A DNA stretch of 64,000 nt from Shewanella gelidimarina (GTDB taxonomy: Bacteria; Pseudomonadota; Gammaproteobacteria; Enterobacterales; Shewanellaceae). Positions 27,745-39,282 of this stretch are shown here, piece by piece. A program made the translations under genes and the position numbers. The stretch is taken from contig NZ_JAKIKW010000001.1 of assembly GCF_023283945.1 (NCBI RefSeq), positions 236,807 through 300,806 of the forward strand, in the 5' to 3' direction. Numbering within the stretch: position 1 is the stretch's first letter; the number at the start of each line of letters is the position of its first letter. The notes beneath the pieces were generated by a model. That model did not search any database, was not told where the DNA came from, and worked only from the letters and a program-made list of their open reading frames with translations.

Positions 27745-27793
27745 AATTTAATTAGCAGTGCTTAAAAATGAGAGTGAGACGATTTTATCGCTT

Positions 27794-28528
27794 TTAAGGA
27801 CAGGTTGCCATCTCAAACTGAAAGGATTGATCTGAGTGCTTTTGTTTATCAAACTGCACAAAATGGATTGCATAACGGTTTTTATGGCCGCTAATGGTAG
27901 GGTAGCAGCCTTCTTCGGCAGCGAGCTTAACTCTGATCAGCGATAATGTCTGGTCGCTGTTGCCTTGATAAAACCCAGCCACGGCTTGGTGCTCAGTATA
28001 CTCGGTTGATTGTCGTGTTAAGTCGAGTAGCAACTTAATCGGTGATAGAAGGCAAGCAAACTGGCTCATCCATTCTTGATATTCAGCCTGACGAGCTTCC
28101 CAGGGTTTAGCCAGCCAAAAATGCAGTTGTGGCAGGTCAAAATTACAGCTTGCACCAGGCATGTTAAAGCGTTGTCTGAGTGCTGAAAGAAAGCGATCCT
28201 GTTTTAACTGCATGCCGGTGCGTTGCGAAATTTGTAAAACCTCTCGCGCCACACTGAGTTTGTCGATATACGTTTCGACCTCTGCGTTATCAATAGTGGG
28301 TAGAGATTGCCATTTAGACAGCGCAAAAAGTTGTCTGTCTAAGTCTTTAAGCACTTCACCACGATAATCGCAGCGCTCGGTGAGTTCACATAGTGAGAAT
28401 AGCGGATAGAAACAGCGGTGCTGGTGGTCATGATCTAAATTGGCCTGTAATTGTTCAGCCAAATACTCTAACCGTAAATAGCGGCGTATTTTTTCGTTGA
28501 GTGGTTGTTCATAGATCAAATCAGTCAT
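27794..28528 (-). CDS. zapD: Cell division protein ZapD
   Basis: 244 residues matching ZapD (formerly YacF), which cross-links FtsZ filaments at mid-cell. The N-terminus YEQPLNEKIRRYLRLEYL and the internal DLPQLHFWLAKPWEARQAEYQEWM segment are diagnostic of the family. It starts 8 bases after coaE ends, so both are probably co-transcribed. Confidence 0.93.
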   Translation of the reverse strand: MTDLIYEQPLNEKIRRYLRLEYLAEQLQANLDHDHQHRCFYPLFSLCELTERCDYRGEVLKDLDRQLFALSKWQSLPTIDNAEVETYIDKLSVAREVLQISQRTGMQLKQDRFLSALRQRFNMPGASCNFDLPQLHFWLAKPWEARQAEYQEWMSQFACLLSPIKLLLDLTRQSTEYTEHQAVAGFYQGNSDQTLSLIRVKLAAEEGCYPTISGHKNRYAIHFVQFDKQKHSDQSFQFEMATCP

Positions 28529-28536
28529 GGCGTTAT

Positions 28537-29142
28537 TTAAGCACTACTTGATAATTTTAAATAAAGTGTGTTTAGTGCATTTACCTTGCACTTTAACGCT
28601 GATACCTCTCCATGATTGTCTATGACATCATCAGCTTGTGACAGTTTCTCGGCTCTAGTGGCCTGACTGCCTATTATATTTTGTACTTGCTTAGCAGACA
28701 CCGCGTCTCGTGCAACGGTTCTTTGCTGTTGTAACTCAGGTGAAATATCCACCAAAAGTGTACGATGCACTAACCTATCTAACCCGTTCTCAAATAGCAA
28801 GGGAACAACCATAATTACATAATTTGATTGCGCTTCCTTACATTTTTCCAGCATGGTTTCTCTGATCAACGGATGCAATAAGCTATTTAACCATAAGCGA
28901 TCGTCATCGTGATTAAAGATACGCTCTCTTAGCTTTGAGCGATCTAAATGACCATCGCCGAGTAAGATACTGTCGCCAAAATGGTACACAATCGCATTGA
29001 GTCCCTTGGAGCCAATGCTGACCACTTCACGCGCTACAATATCGGCATCCACTAAGGTCACGCCAAGGTCCGCAAACAGGTTAGCCACCGTGGTTTTACC
29101 GCTGCCGATGCCTCCCGTTAGCCCTATGATGTAATCAGCCAT
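28537..29142 (-). CDS. coaE: Dephospho-CoA kinase CoaE
   Basis: 201 residues. The P-loop GLTGGIGSGKTTVAN near residues 8-22 and LVDADIVAREV near 31 are those of the last enzyme in coenzyme A synthesis (phosphorylation of the 3'-OH). It is separated from pilD by a 766-base repeat array, unlike the close spacing seen in many relatives. Confidence 0.95.
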   Translation of the reverse strand: MADYIIGLTGGIGSGKTTVANLFADLGVTLVDADIVAREVVSIGSKGLNAIVYHFGDSILLGDGHLDRSKLRERIFNHDDDRLWLNSLLHPLIRETMLEKCKEAQSNYVIMVVPLLFENGLDRLVHRTLLVDISPELQQQRTVARDAVSAKQVQNIIGSQATRAEKLSQADDVIDNHGEVSALKCKVNALNTLYLKLSSSA

Positions 29143-29908
29143 TTTAGCTATCTCACTATTGGAATTTTAGGTTGATAAGGTCCTAGGTACTAGGACGTTC
29201 GCCAGCTCACTGCTAGGACGGACTACGTCCTGCTAGGAAATCAACAGAAAACACCCTTTGGTTTTTGATGTTGATTTTATGCCGTCGCTTTTCTCTTTTC
29301 TAGTTTTCACCGTAAGCGAAGCGTTCCGGAGTGACGAAGTCACGTGCCCTAGGCCGTTTGCCTAAGATTTTACCGTCTTATCTGAAAGCAGAGAAGGTCC
29401 TAGGTACTAGGACGTTCGCCAGCTCACTGCTAGGACGGACTAGGTCCTGCTAGGAAATCAACAGAAAACACCCTTTGGTTTTTAATGTTGATTTTATGCC
29501 GTCGCTTTTCTCTTTTCTCGTTTTCACCGTAAGCGAAGCGTTCCATAGTGACGAAGTCACGTGCCGTAGGCCGTTCGCCAGCTCACAGCTAGGAAATCAA
29601 CAGAAAACACCCTTTGGTTTTTGATGTTGATTTTATGCGGTCGCTTTTCTCTTTTCTAGTTGTTACCGTAAGCGAAGCGTTCCATAGTGACGAAGTCACG
29701 TGCCCTAGGACGTTCGCCAGCTCACTGCTAGGAAACCAACAGAAAACACCCTTTGGCTTTTGATGTTGATTTTATGCGGTCGCTTTTCTCTTTTCTAGTT
29801 TTCACCGTAAGCGAAGCGTTCCGTAGTGACGAAGTCACGTGCCGTAGGCCGTTCGCCTAAGATTTTACCGTCTTTGCTAGAACGCTAGAACGCTAGAAGC
29901 TAGAAGCG
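29143..29908. repeat. Four-unit repeat array between coaE and pilD
   Basis: A repeated unit is anchored by AACACCCTTTGG...GATGTTGATTTTATG and then TCGCTTTTCTCTTTTCT...ACCGTAAGCGAAGCGTTCC...GTGACGAAGTCACGTGCC. The anchor ACAGAAAACA starts at 29244, 29461, 29600 and 29739, so the spacing is 217, 139 and 139 bases. The longer first two copies carry an extra GGTCCTAGGTACTAGGAC palindromic leader. Each unit holds the stem GTGAC-GAA-GTCAC. The array ends in an 8-bp tandem, GCTAGAAC x3 (29876-29899). There is no coding frame; between two minus-strand genes it may form RNA structure. Confidence 0.88.
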
Positions 29909-30820
29909 TTATAACGTCGACAGATACCATTGGGTAATTAACTCTCCCCATATCATAGCAATCCAGCCCGCGACAGCAATGTAAGGCCCGAAGGGGATAG
30001 GAGTGCCTTGGTTAAGTTTTTTAAACGCAATCATGGTAATGCCAACAATGGCGCCCACTAATGACGAAAGCAATATCACCAATGGCAATACTTGCCAGCC
30101 AAACCATGCGCCAAACACGGCTAACAGCTTAAAGTCGCCGTAACCCATACCATCCTTGCCTGTTAGCAACTTAAAGCCCCAGAACACACTCCAGAGGCTC
30201 AAATACCCTGCGGCGGCACCAATAATAGCATCTGACATCGGCACAAACGTGCCGCTTAAGTTTAAGATCAAACCTAGCCATAACAGTGGCAGCGTGATCT
30301 GATCTGGCAGCAGCATTTCATCAAGATCAATTCCGGTAAGCACGACCAGCGCAAAGGTCAGTATGCTGGTAAATACAAATTCTGAGGTGGGTCCAAAATG
30401 CCAAGCAAGAAAGGCCACTAAACCGCCAGTGAGCAATTCAACAATCGGATAACGTGCCGATATTGGGTTATTACAAGCCGCGCATTTGCCTCTTAATGAT
30501 AGCCAGCCGAGTATGGGCAAGTTATGCATTGGCTTAATATTGGTTTTACACTTTGGGCAAGCAGAGCCCGGCACTACTAAGTTGTACTTCTCAGGAAAAG
30601 CATCAATAGGCGCGTTGAGGGCTGTTTCGTTTGCGTCAAATACTGACTTTTTATATTCGGCTAGGTAATGATTACACTCTTGCTGCCAGTCACGCTTCAT
30701 CATCACCGGTAAACGGTGAATCACCACGTTCAAAAAACTGCCGATAACGGCGGCGAATACAAAGCTAAGCGCAACAAATAACCAAGGGTTATGGTTAAAA
30801 ACAGTGATTAATTCAGTCAT
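29909..30820 (-). CDS. pilD: Prepilin peptidase / N-methyltransferase PilD
   Basis: 303-residue inner-membrane aspartyl protease that cleaves prepilin leaders and methylates the new N-terminus. The cytoplasmic zinc loop has CPKC and CAACNNP (about residues 90-120). The two catalytic Asp are in GIDLDEMLLPD near 165 and GYGDFKL near 229. It should process PilA and the orphan pilin at 5924-6409, and may also serve a type II secretion system elsewhere. Confidence 0.95.
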   Translation of the reverse strand: MTELITVFNHNPWLFVALSFVFAAVIGSFLNVVIHRLPVMMKRDWQQECNHYLAEYKKSVFDANETALNAPIDAFPEKYNLVVPGSACPKCKTNIKPMHNLPILGWLSLRGKCAACNNPISARYPIVELLTGGLVAFLAWHFGPTSEFVFTSILTFALVVLTGIDLDEMLLPDQITLPLLWLGLILNLSGTFVPMSDAIIGAAAGYLSLWSVFWGFKLLTGKDGMGYGDFKLLAVFGAWFGWQVLPLVILLSSLVGAIVGITMIAFKKLNQGTPIPFGPYIAVAGWIAMIWGELITQWYLSTL

Positions 30821-30909
30821 TATTTATCTTTATATTGTTTATATTGTTTATATTATTATGTATCTAAGTTCTTGATATCGATTGTTGAAGTCAAGCTAAT
30901 TAGGTATGC

Positions 30910-32181
30910 CTAACTGCTAACCACATCACCTAATTGGAAAATCGGTAGGTACATACCGACAATCAAGCCACCAACTAAAGTACCAATGACGACCATCATA
31001 ATGGGTTCAATCAAGGTTGATAAGCCATCAACGGCATCATCGACCTGCATTTCATATATATTGGCGACTTTATTGAGCATATTATCTAAGGAGCCTGATT
31101 CCTCACCAATCATCACCATCTGGATCATCAAGTCGGGAAACAGCCCGGTGGTGCGCATCGCCACATTCATCTGCATGCCCGACATCACTTCGGTGCGAAT
31201 ATTGAGCACCGCTTTTTTATACACCGCATTACCCGAGGCGCCTGCAGCAGACTGTAAACCATCGATTAATGGCACACCTGCAGCAAAAGTGGTGGCAAGG
31301 GTGCGAGCAAATTTCGCCATCGCGCCCTTATGTAAAATTTCGCCAACAATAGGGATTTTCAACACGAGGGCATCGACTTTATCACGAAACAGTTGCGAAT
31401 TACGGTGGGCTCGCCTAAAGCTCCATAAAGCAGCGACAATCGCAATAATAAACAGGTACCAAGAGGCTTGCAACCACCGTGACAGGTTAACAATCATTTG
31501 AGTGAAGGCCGGCAGTTCAGCACCAAAGCCTTGAAATATTGATTCAAATTGTGGCACTACAAACAGTAGTAACAGTGAGGTAACCATTATCGCTACAATG
31601 ACCACTGCCGCTGGGTAGAACATGGCCTTTTTAATTTTCGACTTTAGCGCTTCAGATTTTTCGCGGTAGGTGGCAATACGGTCAAATACTGCGTCCAATG
31701 AACCTGAATGCTCACCGGCAGCGACCAAATCGACATAGAGGTCATCGAAATAAAGTCTATGTGGCCTGAGTGAGTCAGACAACGGAATACCCGATTGCAC
31801 GTCACTGACAATGGTGGCCAACAGTTCGCGCACTTTAGGTTTTTCATGGCCTTTACCGAGCAGTTCCAGCGTGGTCACAATCGGCACGCCCGCGGCGAGC
31901 ATGGTGGCAATTTGACGAGTGACCATGGCGATATCCATGGGCTTGATTTTCTTTTCTGTTTTAAACAGCGGCGCCGATTTTTTACGTACCGTTTTGGGGA
32001 TAACGCCTTGGGCTTTTAGTTGGACCCTAATCTCTGCAGTTGATACACCGCGCAGTTCGCCACTGGTGCGACGGCCATCACGGCTGACGCCAGCCCATGT
32101 GTAAGTGACTACCTTAGGTTGGCTTTTTTGCTTTTTTTTTCTATTTCTAATTTGTTTAGATTGTTTGCTTGCAATAGCCAT
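30910..32181 (-). CDS. pilC: Type IV pilus inner-membrane platform protein PilC
   Basis: 423 residues with two T2SF (GspF) domains. The first has MVTRQIATMLAAGVPIVTTLELL and AAGEHSGSLDAVFDRIA, the second FARTLATTFAAGVPLIDGLQ and MVMIGEESGSLDNMLNKVA. Three membrane helices lie between and at the end. PilC links the PilB motor to pilin assembly. An N-terminal basic stretch rich in Lys/Gln precedes the first domain. The pilD upstream region has a 9-bp ATATTGTTT tandem at 30832-30849. Confidence 0.95.
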   Translation of the reverse strand: MAIASKQSKQIRNRKKKQKSQPKVVTYTWAGVSRDGRRTSGELRGVSTAEIRVQLKAQGVIPKTVRKKSAPLFKTEKKIKPMDIAMVTRQIATMLAAGVPIVTTLELLGKGHEKPKVRELLATIVSDVQSGIPLSDSLRPHRLYFDDLYVDLVAAGEHSGSLDAVFDRIATYREKSEALKSKIKKAMFYPAAVVIVAIMVTSLLLLFVVPQFESIFQGFGAELPAFTQMIVNLSRWLQASWYLFIIAIVAALWSFRRAHRNSQLFRDKVDALVLKIPIVGEILHKGAMAKFARTLATTFAAGVPLIDGLQSAAGASGNAVYKKAVLNIRTEVMSGMQMNVAMRTTGLFPDLMIQMVMIGEESGSLDNMLNKVANIYEMQVDDAVDGLSTLIEPIMMVVIGTLVGGLIVGMYLPIFQLGDVVSS

Positions 32182-32298
32182 AGGGGCCCTTGATGCTCTT
32201 TAATGAGTGTTATTATTGGCTTTGCTCGACTTGTATTGAATCTCAAAAAATAATGTTTATAAATAAACACTTAGAAATAAAAGCTCAGCAATAAAAGC

Positions 32299-34005
32299 TT
32301 AGAAACTGGTGACTCGGTTGATCTCGGCAATACTGGTCACGCCTTGAATCACTTTTAACAAGCCTGAATCGCGCAAATCGCGCATACCTTGTGATTTTGC
32401 TTGTTTTAAAATTTGCAGTGAGTTACCGCCTTCCATAATGGTGCGGGCAATTTCATCGGACATCTTCATCACTTCATAAATACCGACTCGGCCCTTGTAG
32501 CCGCCAGAGCAGTGCTCACAGCCGACAGGTTTGTGCGGGGTAATGCCCTCGTCTAGCTGTTGCTGGCTAAAGCCAAGCTTTAGCAGCTCATTATCGGGAA
32601 TAATCTCGGGTGTTTTACAGGCTGGGCATAATCGTCTTGATAGGCGCTGGGCAATAATTAAGTTAACTGAACTGGCAATGTTATAACCTGCCACGCCCAT
32701 GTTGATCAGGCGGGTTAAGGTCTCAGCGGCAGAGTTGGTATGCAAGGTCGATAATACCAAGTGCCCGGTTTGTGCCGCCTTAATGGCTATTTCGGCGGTT
32801 TCTAGATCGCGAATTTCACCGACCATCACCACATCGGGATCTTGTCTTAAAAAAGAGCGCAGCGCCGAGGCAAAAGTGAGCCCGGCCTTTAAATTAATGT
32901 GCACTTGGTTAACGCCTTCAAGGTTTATCTCTACCGGATCTTCGACGGTAGATATATTACGCTCTTCGGTGTTAAGAATATTAAGCCCGGTATACAGGGA
33001 GACGGTCTTACCTGACCCGGTAGGGCCGGTGACCAGTATCATCCCTTGTGGCTTTGATAGCATCTCTTCATACATCAATCTTTGGTCATCTTCGTAACCG
33101 AGCTTTTCAATACCCAATTGCGCCGAAGATGAGTCCAAGATACGCATTACTATTTTTTCGCCCCAAATGGTGGGCAGAGTACTGACACGAAAATCAATCG
33201 ACTTGGTGCGCGACATCTTCATCTTGATACGGCCATCTTGTGGCACACGTCTCTCGGCAATATCAAGCTTTGACATCACTTTTAAACGCGCCGATATACG
33301 GCCTGACAAGTTGACGGGCGGCTCAGAGACCTCTTTTAAAATACCATCGATGCGAAAACGGATGCGATAACGCTTCTCATAGGGCTCAAAATGCAAGTCC
33401 GAGGCGCCTTTACGAATGGCATCGGTGAGAATTTTATTGATATAGATAACAATCGGCGCATCATCTTTACCGTTGCCGGTTTCTTCATCGCGTTTGTCGG
33501 TGTCAGTCACCTCAATGCCAGCAAGAGCTTCTTCATCTATTGCACTTAAGTCGAGCCCGGTAATATCTTCTTCTAAAACGGTTTCTAGCGCTTTAGTGAG
33601 TTTGTCATCTTCCACCAAAATCGCTTCGGCGTGCAGGCCTGCGCTGAATTGGAAGTCCTCAAGCGCGGCAATGTTAGTCGGATCGGAAGTGGCGATATAG
33701 AGGCGGTTACCACGTTTAAACAGCGGCAAGCACTTGTGTTTCTCTATCAGCTTTTTATTGAGAAATTCATCGGGGATCGCACTGATATCAAACTCATTGA
33801 GATCGAGTAGCGGCGTGCCATACTCTTCATAACACAGCTCGGCAATGGTTTTAGCCGATATTAGTTGCTGTTGGATGATGCTGCTCACAAGCGAGGTTTG
33901 ATTTTTACGAGATGCGGTTATTGCCGATGCAATTTGTTCTTCGCTCAGTAGTTGCTTGCGAATAAAGAGAGTGGATAAGCCTAGGTGAACCCCTGTTGTA
34001 GGCAT
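32299..34005 (-). CDS. pilB: Type IV pilus extension ATPase PilB
   Basis: 568 residues. N-terminal MshEN/GspE-type domain (about 1-150), Walker [13 protein letters not shown] near 330, Walker B region [16 protein letters not shown] near 395 and a zinc tetracysteine CPACKTP...CEHCSGG near 460-500. It powers pilus extension. Spacing to pilC is 117 bases, to pilA 61 bases. Confidence 0.95.
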   Translation of the reverse strand: MPTTGVHLGLSTLFIRKQLLSEEQIASAITASRKNQTSLVSSIIQQQLISAKTIAELCYEEYGTPLLDLNEFDISAIPDEFLNKKLIEKHKCLPLFKRGNRLYIATSDPTNIAALEDFQFSAGLHAEAILVEDDKLTKALETVLEEDITGLDLSAIDEEALAGIEVTDTDKRDEETGNGKDDAPIVIYINKILTDAIRKGASDLHFEPYEKRYRIRFRIDGILKEVSEPPVNLSGRISARLKVMSKLDIAERRVPQDGRIKMKMSRTKSIDFRVSTLPTIWGEKIVMRILDSSSAQLGIEKLGYEDDQRLMYEEMLSKPQGMILVTGPTGSGKTVSLYTGLNILNTEERNISTVEDPVEINLEGVNQVHINLKAGLTFASALRSFLRQDPDVVMVGEIRDLETAEIAIKAAQTGHLVLSTLHTNSAAETLTRLINMGVAGYNIASSVNLIIAQRLSRRLCPACKTPEIIPDNELLKLGFSQQQLDEGITPHKPVGCEHCSGGYKGRVGIYEVMKMSDEIARTIMEGGNSLQILKQAKSQGMRDLRDSGLLKVIQGVTSIAEINRVTSF

Positions 34006-34066
34006 GGATGGTTTTATTCCTTATTAAATAATAGTGAGGACAGAGCCTCACTATTACTGTTCAATA

Positions 34067-34543
34067 TTAGCTTGCTGTACAGTTCTTAATTGTTACGTCA
34101 GCACCACCTGTACCCGTTAATGCGCAAGTCCAAGCTAACTCGCCATTTGCATCCTTCGCACCGGTCAGTTCAGCAGTTACTCCGCCTACAACATTGGTAA
34201 GTGTTCCAGCCGATTTGCAATATGCGATTTTAGGAAGTGCAGTAACGGCAGCTTTACCTGCTGTAAGGTCTGCTGCCGCAGCATCTCTTTTTGCACAATT
34301 TAGAAGAGATTCAACGGAATAACGTTCAGCCAATTTTACTTTGGAGCCACTCATACCTGCAACAGCACTGGTTGCATTAGCTTTAGCGATATAATCTTGA
34401 TAAGCAGGCAAGGCAATTGCGGCCAAAATACCGATAATCGCCACTACGATCATTAATTCAATTAGGGTGAAACCCTTAGCGTTGTTCATTTTTGATTTGT
34501 TCATCGCTCTGTTCATCATTGCTCTATTCATCATAGTACCCAT
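34067..34543 (-). CDS. pilA: Type IV major pilin PilA
   Basis: Mature protein starts [31 protein letters not shown] with Glu5, after a leader ending AKG. Four cysteines are present; the last two (WTCAL and KNCTAS) suit the C-terminal disulfide. The start is uncertain: six or more in-frame ATG codons precede the cleavage site, in a duplicated ATGATGAAYAGAGC pattern. The best ribosome site, GGAG seven bases before, points to the ATG at 34543 and a 24-residue leader, long for a type IVa pilin. A start at the last ATG would give a normal 6-residue leader. Confidence 0.9.
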   Translation of the reverse strand: MGTMMNRAMMNRAMNKSKMNNAKGFTLIELMIVVAIIGILAAIALPAYQDYIAKANATSAVAGMSGSKVKLAERYSVESLLNCAKRDAAAADLTAGKAAVTALPKIAYCKSAGTLTNVVGGVTAELTGAKDANGELAWTCALTGTGGADVTIKNCTAS

Positions 34544-36369
34544 GTCTATCTCCATTAGAAATCAGTTAAGTCAGTGTTAGTGTCTATATACAAGAGCACA
34601 GTTTCACGACTTAGTTAAATAGTGCTTCAACCTTGCTTAATGCTCCTGCGCTAGCATGTCGCAATATCCAAAGCTATGAGCCAGTGGTAGAGGTTTTAAT
34701 AAAGACCTATATACCGATGTTGGCTGATAGCGCGACCTAAGGTGTCAGTGTCTATCTTGTTATTAATTCTTATCACTCATTTTTTGAGCATTTTACTTAT
34801 AAATCGTACTTCGAACTCTTTATTTCGAACTTTTAATTTGGAACTTTTAGCCTACTCATTTTCTTTTAGCTGCTTTACATGGATAAAGCCGTTTTTGGTG
34901 ACTTCATCTATGTCAGTTTTCAGGTTGTCGGAAAAGTTAGTCCCAACGTATCTGCGCGATATTTTGGGGCTCTCTTTTGTTTAACCTAAAATGCTACTCA
35001 AGCGCTATGTCCATTTGTTGATATCGACTAGATTACTTAAGCTCGTTTTATCGTACTCGATAGCAGTCAATAGCAGTCAATAGCAGTCAATAGCAAATAA
35101 ATAACAAGCTGCTGTAGCTGTCAGCTTGTCTATAGGCAAAGTTAGTACAAAGTTAATGGAATTGGAATAGGTAATAACAACAAAGTTGCAATATAATTGG
35201 TAATTCATCTAGAAGTTGTGTTTCTGGTACTAAAAAGTTATAGCAGTATATTGGCAGTCGTAGGGTTATTGACGAATTATGACGAAACGTCATTTTTACG
35301 GCGGGTAAAATAGGTTGAGGTAATTTAGTGGTCGCTCAAGCTGTGGTGGCCTGCTTGTGGCTTAAATACTGCAATAGTTGCCGAGTTTTCGATATCTAAC
35401 ATCAACTCTGCAAGTGAATATTCTCAGGTTTTTTTTGATACTCTACTGCTGTTTTATACAGCATTTTACACTGCGATATAGCGGACTTATTTATAGCGGA
35501 CTTAGTCGCGATAAGTTTTCTTACATTGGGCTGTTTTTATATAAGATAGCGATCTTTTTATTTACCTTTTTGCAACATTTAGTGCGGTAAAAGTATGTGA
35601 AAACAACCTGGGTAAATTCAGCAGCGTTTTCTAATCGCAAATAAGTTCAACTGTTTATACTCCCAATACTCCCAATACCATCAATACAATATCTTCTATA
35701 CATGGCTATATGATGTGACTAGTGAGTCTAGATATCACTCGGCCGAATTTGATATTGAGCCGCTGACAACTATTAGTTGCTGATAGCTGCTGATGCTATT
35801 AAAAGCGGATCTATATTTTATCACTTAGCTGGAGTAGGGACGAAAGCACAAATAATAAACAATTAATCATGAGGCGCTTATTATTTAAGCAATATTGATA
35901 CTTGCCTAAAGTAGTCACTTTACATCAGCAACTGATTTCGATTGTTTAATAATGGCGCTAAATGGGCCGTTGTTATCCCAAGGTTAGTTTTGTTTAATTA
36001 TTCATCAGATAACTAGTGATTCGGAGAATAGTCATTAAAAAATGGTCATTAGAACATTAATTAGTCATCAGAAAATCAGTCCTATACTGTTCTGCTTTGG
36101 TCTATTCATTTGTTCTTTTGATTAGGGTGTTTATTGAGCTGTTTAATTGAAAAATGAAATACTGCTTTAACTCAGGGGCTGCACTTAACTGCTTGAGTCT
36201 TGCTTGAGTCGAGTGAAAAGTGACATGGCACGTGACGAGATAGGGCTAAGGATAGCTGCCGAGATAAAAGTGAGGTTGGGGGGAAAGCAAAAAAGGTCTC
36301 AGCGATGAGTTGCTAAAACCTTTTCTATATTCAGTGCTCAATAAATACTATATCAATGCCATGTAAGCG
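34544..36369. other. 1.8-kb AT-rich gap between pilA and nadC
   Basis: No convincing gene on either strand. Plus-strand frames at 34742-34984 and 35378-35590 start at GTG/TTG with no good ribosome site and look like AT-rich noise. On the minus strand about 34985-34856 reads open for about 43 codons of protein-like composition but follows a stop and has no start. It could be a decayed tail. Short tandem duplications are frequent: TAGCAGTCAA x3 (35061-35090), TATAGCGGACTTATT x2 (35477-35506) and TACTCCCAA-type x3 (about 35658-35684). The pilA promoter should lie at its left end. Confidence 0.5.
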
Positions 36370-37733
<1,364 letters not shown>

Positions 37734-38309
37734 GTGGGTTATCTACGTCGGTTAATCGGGGTGTTTTTGCGTTATTCTCTTATTGATGGTTGGTTTACGC
37801 AGGCGCGCTTGTGTTTATCACCACATTTTAACGCGCGGCCGCTAAATGAGGTCAGCTTATTAGTGGTGCATAATATAAGCTTACCAGCAGGTCATTTTGG
37901 TTTGCCTTATATCGACCAGCTTTTTCAAGGCTGCTTAGATGTAAGTGCACAGAGTGATTTTACTGATTTGAACGGGCTGCAAGTGTCGGCGCACTTTTTG
38001 ATCCGGCGTGACGGCGAGCTAGTGCAATATGTGTCGTGTGATGACAGAGCTTGGCATGCTGGTGTGTCTCAATATGATGGGCGGACGGGCTGCAATGATT
38101 TTGCCATCGGCATTGAGCTCGAGGGCACAGATGATATTGATTATACCGATAAGCAATATGTGTGTTTGGCACAGCTAGCTCACAGCCTTATTGAGTATTA
38201 TCCAAATTTAACGCCTGACAGCATTGTCGGGCATAGCGATATTGCACCCGGGCGGAAAACTGACCCCGGTGACAGTTTTGATTGGCAGCGTTTTAAAGGG
38301 TTGCTTTGA
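37734..38309 (+). CDS. ampD: 1,6-anhydro-N-acetylmuramyl-L-alanine amidase AmpD
   Basis: Cytoplasmic zinc amidase that cleaves recycled anhydromuropeptides; its loss derepresses AmpC beta-lactamase where ampR/ampC exist. Zinc ligands are His in VVHNISLP near 46, and His and Asp in GHSDIAPGRKTDPGDSFDW near the C-terminus. The start is uncertain: GTG at 37734 (191 residues), GTG at 37761 or TTG at 37767 (about 180 residues, with GGGG at a usable distance). E. coli AmpD has 183 residues, so a later start is likely. Confidence 0.92.
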   Translation: MGYLRRLIGVFLRYSLIDGWFTQARLCLSPHFNARPLNEVSLLVVHNISLPAGHFGLPYIDQLFQGCLDVSAQSDFTDLNGLQVSAHFLIRRDGELVQYVSCDDRAWHAGVSQYDGRTGCNDFAIGIELEGTDDIDYTDKQYVCLAQLAHSLIEYYPNLTPDSIVGHSDIAPGRKTDPGDSFDWQRFKGLL

Positions 38310-38358
38310 CGCTAAATGGTCACACTTTATAAGTTAGGCAATCGAGGGTGGAAAATCT

Positions 38359-39210
38359 ATGGCTTTATTTTCATTATTAATCGCAATTTTTGTTGAACGC
38401 ATGCGCTTGTTACCAGACGCTTTGCAGTTTGATGTGATCTTGGCTAAATACCATCAAACCCTGTTTGGTGATAAACAAGTTCGCTCAACCTTTATGATGG
38501 CATTGGCGCTGCTGTTACCTGCATTATCAATCAACATCATCTCTTGGTTTATATCCGGAATGTTCTGGGGCGCGATTAGCTTAGTGCTGTGGGTGGCAAT
38601 TGCAGTGTTATGCTTTAGTCATAACCAGCAAAGACAAGCGTTTAAACGCTATATTCAAGCGGCTTGTCGTGGCGATTCGCAGGCCTGTTTTAACTATGCA
38701 GCAGAGCTGGATTCGAGTAAGTGTCTTGAGTCCGTCAGTGAGCAAGATCTTGGTGAACGTGTCGGCCAGAGCGTGGCTTGGATAAACTACCGTTATTACG
38801 GCGCCATTGCCTTGTATCTTATTCTGCTCGGCCCGGTGGGTTCAGTACTGTATTGTACGGTGCGCTTTTACAGTGAAGAGAATCGTAATCGCGATCTTGA
38901 ATTACCCTTGGTTGATACGCTGTTATTTATTCTAGATTGGCTTCCAAGTCGTATCTTTGCATTTGGTTATGTACTCAGTGGTCACTTTAGACTGGCTATT
39001 TCATCTTGGATTAGTCTGGCCTTTAACCCTAAGACGGATGCCAGAGATATTATTACCAAAGTGGCTACCAAAGCGGAAACGCTGCCAGAGTCCTCTTCTG
39101 CCCCCGTTTGCGTGCAATCGACCATTGCACTTTTACAGCTCAGTAAACGTAATTTCATACTGCTTATTACGGTGTTATCGCTGATGACTATTTTTGGTGT
39201 TGTGAGTTAA
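38359..39210 (+). CDS. ampE: AmpE-like inner-membrane protein
   Basis: 283 residues, about four membrane helices; N-terminus MALFSLLIAIFVERMRLLP and the RYYGAIALYLILLGPVGSVLY...PSRIFAFGYVLSGHF region are those of AmpE. It follows ampD by 49 bases. AmpE is linked with beta-lactamase induction, but its biochemical role is not settled. Confidence 0.9.
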   Translation: MALFSLLIAIFVERMRLLPDALQFDVILAKYHQTLFGDKQVRSTFMMALALLLPALSINIISWFISGMFWGAISLVLWVAIAVLCFSHNQQRQAFKRYIQAACRGDSQACFNYAAELDSSKCLESVSEQDLGERVGQSVAWINYRYYGAIALYLILLGPVGSVLYCTVRFYSEENRNRDLELPLVDTLLFILDWLPSRIFAFGYVLSGHFRLAISSWISLAFNPKTDARDIITKVATKAETLPESSSAPVCVQSTIALLQLSKRNFILLITVLSLMTIFGVVS

Positions 39211-39248
39211 ATACGGTAGCAACTCGTAACCCCAAAATATGCTGGATC

Positions 39249-39282
39249 AGAGGGCTTTCTATATAATAGTAGCCCTCTTTTT
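39249..39282 (+). terminator. Terminator after ampE
   Basis: AGAGGGCT at 39249-39256 pairs with AGCCCTCT at 39271-39278, followed by T-run. It separates ampDE from the pdhR operon. Confidence 0.75.

Noticed and set aside
29143-29908. Possible CRISPR array
   Set aside because: Units are 139-217 bases long, nearly identical throughout with no variable spacers, and no cas gene is present.
34640-34700. Possible sigma-54 promoter for pilA (TGGCTC...TTTGG on the minus strand)
   Set aside because: The -12 element lacks the required GC at the right spacing, so the match is not good enough to report as a promoter.
34742-35590. Two small plus-strand frames (34742-34984 and 35378-35590) in the pilA-nadC gap
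   Set aside because: GTG/TTG starts, no ribosome site, Leu/Phe/Ser-rich translation expected of AT-rich non-coding DNA.
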